Origin: Callorhinus ursinus
Taxonomy: Eukaryota > Chordata > Mammalia > Carnivora > Otariidae
NCBI RefSeq assembly: GCF_003265705.1
Contig: NW_020312828.1
Coordinates: forward strand, 60,204,212 to 60,268,211
DNA: 64,000 bases
Reading direction: 5' to 3'
Shown: one piece after another, positions 56,065 through 64,000 of the stretch
Position numbering within the stretch: position 1 is the first letter of the stretch
Layout: each line of letters opens with the position of its first letter
Program-made: the position numbers and the translations under genes
Notes under the pieces: generated by a model
Databases searched by the model: none
Told to the model about the DNA's origin: nothing
Seen by the model: the letters and a program-made list of their open reading frames with translations, nothing else

Positions 56065-57030
56065 TTTTTAATATTTTCTGCAGAGATCCTGTCCATCCGC
56101 ATATTCTCTGAGACATTTTTTGATAATGAAGATGTCTGAAGATGATTTTTAACTGTGTGTTATTATAATGGAGTGGGGAGATCAAGAGACAAATGTTTTA
56201 AATGCCATTTTTAATAGTGAGGAAAAAGATCTTCCAGCTCTGTATTTCCTTGATATGTCTCCCTCACTGAACAGAAGTCTTTTATGGGCATTTTCGGAGT
56301 TACTTCATAAAAAGAACTTTGACCTGTAACACTTTGATTTTTTTCTCCTTCCTGTGTAATCAACAAGAAATCATTGGGTTCATATCCCATTAGCAAGTTC
56401 TTATCCCACCAGTGGGTATGACTGAAGGATGAAGTTGAGATGCTTTGCCAGTACTCTCAGAGACAGCCTCTTACTTCTGTAACCCACGACACCCCCAGAT
56501 GGCTCTGTCTATTCTCATTCTTCCTGAGAGTCTCAAGCCCTCTCTTACCACCACCACCATCACCACTACCACCAGACCTTCCATAGCAGCTGGCCAGCCT
56601 GGGACTTGCTTCCCTGTCTTTCTTCTGGCTGTCTCACTTCCTGGACATCTGAGCTCTCTTCCCTTCATTTCTACTGCCTTGACTTAGAAGGATCCTCCCT
56701 CCTCTGCTTTTGAGGAAATTCTCAACTCTGTTCTCCATTTCCAAACAAAAATCCCTGTTTTGTTTCCCCCAGATCTTGAAACTGACCAGAAAAACTGGAC
56801 TGAATTGGCCACAGCACTATTTGGACTCTCCTTGTGATTTTTGGCTACTTGCTGTTCCTGGTAGTTTACACTGACATGTCAGATTTTCCACAGCAGTCAT
56901 GTAACATGCCCACTCCTCCTTACTCCTACCTTGGGACTCACCAAGCTAAGTTTTAGGATACTTTTGGGATTTATGTATAAAGAGAGGGCTGGACATTAAA
57001 ATGACCCAGACAAAGCTCTTACAAGACCAT
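56065..57030. other. No gene seen; unique-looking sequence
   Basis: A CCACCACCACCATCACCAC tract at about 56549-56574 (imperfect trinucleotide). Frames 56445-56687 plus and 56471-56668 minus cross it and show nothing known. Confidence 0.5.
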
Positions 57031-57034
57031 AATT

Positions 57035-57190
57035 CTGCCCTTGGCTCTGACAGAAATTGGCTAAGAGATCACTGGACATCAATTTCCTCATAAAATATTA
57101 GGAGATTGGCCGCAATGTGCAATCAAGTCCCGCTCAGCTCAAATAACCTATCATTCTAGATGTACCTTAGATTATTTTGAAAGAGGCCAC
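57035..57190 (+). mobile_element. MIR-superfamily fragment
   Basis: Forward CORE-SINE: ACTGGACATCAATTTCCTCA, AAATATTAGGAGATTGGCCG, AGTCCCGCTCAGCTCAAATA, ATCATTCTAGATGTA. Confidence 0.6.
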
Positions 57191-57194
57191 CTGG

Positions 57195-58670
57195 GACCTA
57201 ATTACAACCCACTGGTCCTCATTTTAGGTAAAAGTTGGAAAACAGGACTTTGCAATGCCTGATCCTGTCAACCTTCTACCCTCTGTTACCAGTATCTTGA
57301 AACTTTGAAGTTCTTACTGTCATTATCTGGGTTGAGATAAATTCTTCACTTTTGGAATTGTTTACCATTTCTTCCAGAAATGCCCTTACCACTGAAGGTT
57401 CATCCAACATGTTGAAACTGTCCAGTTATAAATCCTGGACCTGATTCCTGTTGGAGTTGTCTTCCCTCCCATATCAAACTCCTCAGGGCCCCCACTTAGG
57501 GTGTTTGGATTTAGCATGGACTTCACTGCCCTCCATCTTAGAAAGGATCTGGGGATCCTTCTGATGCTATGTAGGTTTCCTTCAATTTCAGAATTTCTGT
57601 TTCCAAGTTCTACAAGAAAGAGATATTTTTGAATTTTTATTTGTGGCATATATCCTGCTTATGCCAGCAGATGCGTCAAAGATACCGCAACTAAAATAGG
57701 ATTTTTATAGAAAAACAGAATTTAGGGCCTTAATTAATTGCTGACATCATATGTACTCCCTCGGAAAACTAGCTATTCAAAAATGACTCTGCTCCCTTCT
57801 AGCATAATTTGCCCCCATCCCTTCATTATTATTAAGGACATATGTACAGAAACAGGATCTGTGCCTTGTCAGACTTCTTCCTTGCCAGCCGCTCATACCC
57901 CAATTGATGTTATAACCCTCCCTTTTTCACATCACAATTGGTTATTGTGCAAATGACTATATTCTTCCAGGAACAGATTGTGACTTTAGGTGGTACAAGA
58001 ACAGGCATCGGAAGCAGATGAACTCTTAGCTAGTCAAGATTGGGACCTTGTCACAAATGTCCTCAATAAGATACAAGAGAAAAAATAAATAAACACAAAG
58101 AGAAATAAAAATAACAGAATAAAAGGTGAGGTAAAATTATTTTAAAAGAAATTTGGAGCCACGTTTTCAAAGAGATGTCAGCTATTTTATAGGATGTACA
58201 TAAATTTTCGAAGTTTTCATTCTCAAGACAGAATCGATAAAGAGGACCCTTGTAGCTTCAGCCTAAATTTTGAGGTTTATTTCTCTACGTTTCCTGTACA
58301 TGCAACCTGTGTTCCAACAAAACAAACTATTTTACTACTTTTTGTTCCTAAATATATCTGTATACCATTACATATATATATTTTTTACCATTACATATAT
58401 TAATCTCACTGCCTGAATGCCTATTCTCAGCCATAAAAAAAAAAAAAAAATCCATGCATTCTTCAATCTTTCTCAAATATCACCCTCCTCACCTAGTCTT
58501 AAAATGTAAAGATAATGAGCAAGCCTGGAGAGATCAGATTAGATATTGCAGGTGGACTCCACCTGGTAATTTTTTTGGTGGTTTTAATTTTGGAAGCAGA
58601 GACACAGAGGACTTCAGTATTAACCTATAGATAAGAGCCTCAGATAAGCCTATCAGAGAACTTTCTAGAA
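57195..58670. other. No gene seen; unique-looking sequence
   Basis: A TATATA stretch with a tandem ATTACATATATTA at 58368-58400 and an A run at 58434-58450. Frames of up to 87 codons have no domain. Confidence 0.5.
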
Positions 58671-58684
58671 CTGTGTTTTCTTTT

Positions 58685-58885
58685 CTCTCTCTTTTTTTTT
58701 AAAGATTTTATTTATTTGACAGAGAGACACACAGCGAGAGAGGGAACACAAGCAGGGGGAGTGAGAGAGGGAGAAGCAGGCTTCCCGCCAAGCAGAGAGC
58801 CCGATGCAGGGCTCGATCCCAGGACCCTGGGATCATGACCTGAGCTGAAGTCAGACACTTAACGACTGAGCCACCCAGGTGCCCC
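58685..58885 (-). mobile_element. CAN-SINE, reverse
   Basis: T run, AAAGATTTTATTTATTTGAC, GCAGGCTTCCCGCCAAGCAG, CTCGATCCCAGGACCCTGGG and CCACCCAGGTGCCC. Duplication CTGTGTTTTCTT (58671-58682) and CTGTGTTGTTTCTT (58886-58899), with a small gap. Confidence 0.93.
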
Positions 58886-59054
58886 CTGTGTTGTTTCTTG
58901 ATGGTGATTTAGTTGACTACTTCCGAAAAATCTTTTTATATTTATAATCAGTCAGTGTGATGGTCTTTGAGTATGTACTGGGATGAACGCCAGGTACGAT
59001 GGGAAACACAAACATACACAAATAAAAATTAAAGGAAACTGCAAGGAGAAAATT

Positions 59055-59300
59055 CAGTATCTCAACTGGGAGAGCTACATTTTATTGACGCTTCCTAAGT
59101 TCAGGCAGTTTTTTAAGCACTTTATACAGTACCTAGTACAATGAGCCTTCATTAAAAACAAAACAAATTCAAAAAAAAAAAAAAAAAACCCTACGAGGTA
59201 AGCATGGAGTATCTTCACTTTAACAGTTGGGTTCAGGAACTTGTGCAAGGTTCCAACAGTTAGTGTATGAAATCCCAGGTTGATCCAATTTTAGAGCCTA
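59055..59300 (-). mobile_element. MIR, interrupted by an A-rich insert
   Basis: Reverse MIR: TTATTGACGCTTCCTAAGTT, AAGCACTTTATACAGTACC, then AACCCTACGAGGTAAGCATG, AACTTGTGCAAGGTTCCAAC and GAAATCCCAGGTTGATCC. Between the halves, about 59152-59189, lies an AAAACAAAACAAATTC plus A18 tract that MIR does not contain. Confidence 0.78.
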
Positions 59301-59479
59301 AATTCTTAGCTCCTCCTCACAGGCTTGTCCATCACTTTCCAGAAGCAGGCCAGCTGTTACCTTATCCCACCTGGCGGGTTCTCTCAACCTTTGCACACCC
59401 AAGAGTTAACGCTAATTCATCAATTTGAGTCAGCCATGAGTCAAAAGTGCTTTAGAAACACTGGTCCAACAAATAAAGC

Positions 59480-59870
59480 TCTAAAGATAGTTAAGAGCCT
59501 TCAAGTTCCTTCCCTGTCTCCTCCTATGTCTCCTGATTTCAGCCAAACATTTAATTCTAACCTTCAAACACTACACATGCTCCTCCCATCGCCTGAAATC
59601 CTTCATGGAGAATGGCTACTCTTGTATATTTCCTCTGTAAGCCTTTCCGCCTTGCCAGGCACAATTTCTTCTTCTGAATTCATCTGAAACATCCTTTTAT
59701 ACATGCCTCTTTTAGCTTTAGCAGTTCACAGTACTTGAATTTCTTGTTCACATTTCATGTCTCCCACTAGCCTGGTAACTCTTCAAAACCTAAGTACTCT
59801 GTCTTATTTATCCCAGCTCATCAATACTTAATAACATGCACTGAATAAATGAACACAATAAAAGATGGAT
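59480..59870 (+). mobile_element. L2 3' end
   Basis: Forward L2: CATCGCCTGAAATCCTTCAT, GCAGTTCACAGTACTTGAAT, ATGTCTCCCACTAGCCTGGT, TACTCTGTCTTATTTATCCC, GCACTGAATAAATGAACAC. The 120-codon frame 59325-59687 is a chance frame that overlaps it. Confidence 0.7.
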
Positions 59871-60234
59871 GTTTTACATATATACAAACATATATCTGTT
59901 CAGAGCTTTGAGTGTCAGAAAAAGTTTGAAGTGCCAATTCAATGCATAATTTTGAGAAATTTATTATCTGCATTTAACAGTTTAAAAAAATATATGCTTC
60001 TCAAAAAATGAGATAACTTCAAGTATCTCTGCCCTCCTATTTGGGAAACACAATCAGAAATCAAAGGTAGAGAAGCAGTTGAGTAAACATTTATTGAACT
60101 GAATTGTATGTAACTGAAGTGAATTAAACTGAAAGGCAGTCTTAGCTTCCACTGATGGAGACCAGGGAGCTATTGGGGTAGAAAGTCAACCCAGAGGAAA
60201 GAAAAGGGCTGTTTGTGGGATCAAGAGCCCCGGG

Positions 60235-60420
60235 TCAGGACTCCTGGACCCCGGCTGCATATTACCATCACCTGGGGAGCTCTTAAAGAATTTTGGATAC
60301 ATGGCTCCCACCTTCAGGGCATCTAATTTAATAGGATTGAAGTGGGGACTTGGCATCAGGATTTTTTTAAAGCTCCCTAGATGTTTCTAATGTGCAAACA
60401 GCCCTGAGGTGACTCCTCCA
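60235..60420 (+). mobile_element. hAT-Charlie MITE fossil (MER3-like), second copy
   Basis: GGCTGCATATTACCATCACC, TGGGGAGCTCTTAAAGAATT, GGCATCAGGATTTTTTTAAA, GCTCCCTAGATGTTTCTAAT. Near-palindromic with diverged ends. Confidence 0.72.
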
Positions 60421-60424
60421 AAGA

Positions 60425-62195
60425 AAAGGGTACTCGAGCACATCTGTGATTTCTGTGGCTGGGTGAAAGGGGATAGAAATTTGGTCTTTGGTACTGGGTC
60501 CACTTGCATCTCATTTCAGACTCTGTGAGGCAAGATTTTACACCTTCCAACAAACAGCACAGCAGGAAAGTTTGCGTGCATCCTGAACCTCCAGAACTTG
60601 TGTGATGGAAGGTGGGGAGGGAGGGCCACTTATAAGCATGTCGGACACGCCCAGTGCTACAAATTCAGCATTTTGACTGCGACTTGGTTCCAGTCAAGCA
60701 GCTTTCTTCTACTTTTGTTGTATATGGTTGGCACCAGGTAAAAAGAGCCAAAGAAAAACACTTGGGAAAGGCTGTGATACCGATTCAGCTGTGCCTCCAC
60801 AGGACAAAAACTGCCTGAGGCTTCCCCTTCTCTGTAAGGCTTCTTCAGCACTTTGTTTTCCTCTTGGGAAACAAATGAAACTAAAAAGTTTCAAGATGCT
60901 TTGCTACAATTACACAATCTTTTCCCCTTCTCTCTCATCCACAGACTGCAAAATGGCAGCCCCTCGCCTTCCAGCCAGAGCCACCCGACGTTCCCCAGAA
61001 GGTCATTCTCCACCTAAAGCTGCCGCTTCACAGCAAACTCAAAAACCACTTGGCTTCCCTCACTTAAGTGTTGTGTTTTTCTGCTGCGTTTCCAAAAGGC
61101 TCTTGGAGATTTCATGTTTGTATTTTCCTCTTTTCTGGCTTCATGTTCTCCTATGTAAATGAAGAAAGCTCTTCCAGTAGGGAAGAAGGGCACAGTTGGA
61201 GAGTTTGCTGATTTCATACGCATTTGCTCTCATTTAAAGTAATTTTGCATATAGCGGCATTCTGTACTGCTTAACGGAAATCCAGACAATTTAAGAAAAA
61301 GCTCTTTTAAAAAATCAATTCGTTAAGGACAAAGCAAACTAAAGTGGAGCCATACAAATCCATCTAAGAAATAAATATTGTGGTCATACTGCTGAATGTT
61401 ATTAAATGTTATTTATTTCAATCTTCCGTTTTTCAGTTATTAAATATGCAACATTTTCCCTGCTAAATCTTTACTCATATAGATGCTTCAGATTTGACAA
61501 CTGCTTCCTTTTTTTATGACCGTTTATACATTTACCTTTCAGTACTACCTGAAGCCCATAACACCTTCCCCGCAATATGAAAAGAAAAAAAAAAATCAAA
61601 TGGTGAAAATCCAGAAAGCCATGGCCAAAGAGATTTCCTATCGGTTCTGTCTTTTCCAGGGCCAAGATTAGGTGAGGAGAGTGAAGCAAGAAAGTACTAT
61701 CTGAATGCAAAAGGAAAATCAAGAACACCGAAAATGTCTTTATTTAAACTTTTGATATTTTGTTCATCATGAAACACTCGCATTAATTCAGATTTTTCAG
61801 AATACTTCATTAAAATATTATTTATCTTGATTACTGAGTGTTCTGGTGCCCCCCTTAAATTTTGTGCCTGAGTCTCAGTTTTGGTCCGCCTTGAAAGACT
61901 AGGAACCAATCACAGAGACTGACACAGCAGAGGATGCAAGGAGTGGATGTAGTCAGACTCTTTACATTGGGGAATTGAGAGCCCCGAGCCTAGGTATTCC
62001 TGTATATTGGCAGTGGAGTTCAGCCAAACAAGGTTAGCGAGACTAATTTCTCAGGGATCTTGGAGGCCCCTGAAAACTCCATTTGAGTCTGCAGATTGTG
62101 TCTAGAAGAAAAACAAGGTCACATGACTTAGAGGTGTCATCTGAACAAAACCAGAACTCAACCCAGAATGCCTGCACTCCCCTGCCTGCCTTAGG
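60425..62195. other. No repeat recognised; weak exon-like signals at 60730-61162
   Basis: Possible splice acceptor (pyrimidine run then CATCCACAG, ending 60944) followed by ATG at 60953 in the favourable context AAAATGG, opening 69 codons to 61162. The predicted peptide is Pro/Arg/Ala-rich at first and hydrophobic at its end. A donor-like CAGGTAAAA sits at about 60735-60743. I recognise no protein; it may all be chance. Confidence 0.25.
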
Positions 62196-62204
62196 AATCA
62201 AACT

Positions 62205-62415
62205 CACTCAGTTCAATTCAACAAGAGTGGCTGAGCCCCTCCCATGGGTCAGACATTGTGCTTAGTGCTCTGAAACAACTATGAGGTAAGATAACATCAA
62301 CCCTGCTCCCCCAGACTTCTCAGCCTAGTGAAAAAGTCAAAACAGGTTAAAAAAAATTAAAAAGCAACAATATCAGTGCTATAATCAAAGTAGTAAAAGG
62401 AGAGCCTCAGCACAG
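62205..62415 (-). mobile_element. L2 3' end fragment
   Basis: Reverse L2: AGTTCAATTCAACAAGAGTG, TGGGTCAGACATTGTGCTTA, GTGCTCTGAAACAACTATGA, CCCAGACTTCTCAGCCTAGT. Confidence 0.65.
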
Positions 62416-62419
62416 AGGC

Positions 62420-63675
62420 AAAGGCTCCTGATCTTGAGAAGACCCTCCAAGTGATGGCATAGAAAAGGAGGAGTTAGTACATGTGGGACCCCTCTACTCA
62501 TGCATATGTTAGGATTCTAAAACTCTGAAAATGTTTGTGTGCCTAAGACCTCCTGCAAAGCACAACTTGAAAACATACCTCAGACTGTCTGCATTTTGCA
62601 AATACTGCTTGCCATCTCCACACCCGTCAGTAGGACATGTGCTTTGAGTTGTTTTAACAGTAGTAGTTATGGCTCACACTCAGCTATCTACACCCTCTAG
62701 TCTGGTTCCTTTGGTGACCAGGGACAAACATTTGTTAAACAGCTGGACAAGGGCAAGGGTGCCAAATCTTGTAATAAAACAATTTACCTCTACTTAAAGC
62801 TAAAGCCTATTGAAATTGAACCTTTATCCCTGACTTCATTATCAATGGTATGGCTGCTAATACTATCCCATCAGTTACTTTAGTATGAAGACTTTGAAGC
62901 AGTTCATTTAAGATTCACTGTTGGGGTCATAAATGGTATAAGTAGTTGGGGAAAGATGGAGGAGACCATAGTTGAGGGAAGATCCTTTCAATGCCTAACT
63001 TTGTACATGGATACTAAGTTCCTAGGACTCTGTGGATTCAGAAGAAAAGAGGGAGCTCACTGATATGAACCAGTTTAACTTGCAAGTAAAGTAAAATGTC
63101 TCTAAAACATCTGAATCTATTTCCACAAACTGTGTCTTCACAGAGTGAAACCTGGGCCGCCTGTTTCTTGAACTCTATAGACATTAAAGTATACAGTCCT
63201 GTCCTGTCAGGGGGAGCACTCATTCCCATTCCTGATGTTTCCTTCCAGGTGGAGGGTGATCAATGGCATGATGTCCCTGGCTCCACTCTAGCCCCTCACC
63301 CCCCTCCCTCCTCCTTGACTGGCAGTGGAGTTGAGCTCTGTCATGTCCTCTTGAGAGCAAGCTGTCAGGAGGAAACACATGTCCTTTGCTCCTTTAGAAT
63401 GAGACCAGTGCCCCGGGCCAGTTGCAAGGGTGGAACCCCTGCCTCCTGTAGGGGTTCTCTGTGAGGAAGCCATAGACGCAGGTCCCCGTCTTCACTTTCA
63501 GTTTCAGTTGTCGTAAGAGTGACATTTTGGTCTCTCAATTGGTTCAGATCTTAAGCAGAGAAAAGGTTTGCTATTTACTGTCCTTTTTTCCTATGACCCA
63601 ACAATTCTCCTTTAGCGTCTAATTGCTTAGCCTGAATCAACCAGATACCAAATCTAGCAATGTCACAGTGAAATG
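62420..63675. other. No gene seen; unique-looking sequence
   Basis: No recognised repeat. The 122-codon plus frame 63096-63464, the longest here, shows no domain and overlaps a minus frame at 63288-63473. Confidence 0.5.
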
Positions 63676-63970
63676 ATAGAGCTGGAAAGAATCTTGAAGC
63701 CTTTGAAACCAATCTTTTGTCTTTCAACACAACAGGGTAACATACAATAGAACTAACTGAGCATTTAACAACATGTCTTCCTTTGCTCATCAATTGCTTA
63801 ACATGCCTTGTATCTTGTACAGTTTTTACAGCCAATAAGTAGGTATAACATTAGCCCATTTTACAGATGAGGAAAGTTTCCAAAACTGGCCCCATTATAT
63901 AACCAGTGGTAGAATCAGATTTAAAGTCAGATCTGTTTAAATCCAAAGGCCCTGGGATTAACCTAGATGA
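63676..63970 (-). mobile_element. MIR-type fragments
   Basis: 63678-63715 (AGAGCTGGAAAGAATCTTGA) is the CORE-SINE type seen at 4465. 63835-63965 is reverse MIR: TTAGCCCATTTTACAGATGA, GGAAAGTTTCCAAAACTGG, CCAGTGGTAGAATCAGATTT. Confidence 0.72.
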
Positions 63971-64000
63971 TAGTACTTACCATCCCAACAAATGGATGGC

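Noticed and set aside
63096..63464. 122-codon plus-strand frame
   Set aside because: No domain, Ser/Pro/Cys-rich chance composition and an overlapping minus frame.

Overview
The window is nuclear DNA from a carnivoran mammal, and I find no gene in it that I can support. The host call rests on about 18 copies of the carnivore tRNA-derived SINE (CAN-SINE: tRNA-like head with CTGGGTGGCTCAG, then GGCTCAGGTCATGATC, a CT-rich tract and an AATAAATAAAATCTT tail) and on a carnivore-type L1 3' end. The copies lack the middle segment typical of the dog subfamily, and several carry GACCCTCTTCCCTCTC. I therefore lean towards an arctoid caniform (bear/panda, seal or mustelid lineage). The species is inference.

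No reading frame looks like a real host protein. The only open frames with a recognisable identity are LINE-1 ORF2 remnants, chiefly two adjacent minus-strand pieces at 55008-55881. The rest are short, mostly overlap transposon sequence, and show no domain or convincing splice structure. I saw no rRNA, tRNA, snRNA or Y RNA gene, no CRISPR array and no CpG island. The window reads as intergenic or deep intronic DNA.

Layout. 1-5.7 kb: undated sequence, two hAT MITE fossils, a SINE and a 40-bp SINE-tail insertion. 5.7-6.9 kb: an old L1 3' end split by a younger L1 stub, then a short SINE. 7-14.4 kb: MIR, L2 and SINE fragments. 14.6-17.4 kb: a long decayed L1 with a SINE inside. 17.5-28.7 kb: L2, MIR, MER5A and MaLR fossils, two SINEs and AT-rich DNA. 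28.7-31.6 kb: L1 pieces; the second is split by a SINE and an MLT1 LTR. 31.6-41.2 kb: L2, MIR and LTR fossils, two decayed L1 pieces in reverse, SINEs. 41.2-48.4 kb: an L1 5' part, MLT1, MIR (one split by a SINE) and a long L2. 48.4-52.6 kb: the longest stretch with almost no recognised repeat. 53.9-56.1 kb: a fairly young L1 in reverse with two SINEs and a hexamer satellite holding a 10-N gap. 56.1-64 kb: unique sequence with MIR, L2, SINE and hAT fragments.

There is no gene system to assemble. What the sequence records well is insertion history: many target-site duplications can be read by eye, and several nested insertions can be ordered in time. Repeat family names come from memory of consensus sequences without a database search. 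SINE boundaries with duplications are good to a few bases; boundaries of old MIR, L2 and L1 fragments may be off by tens of bases.
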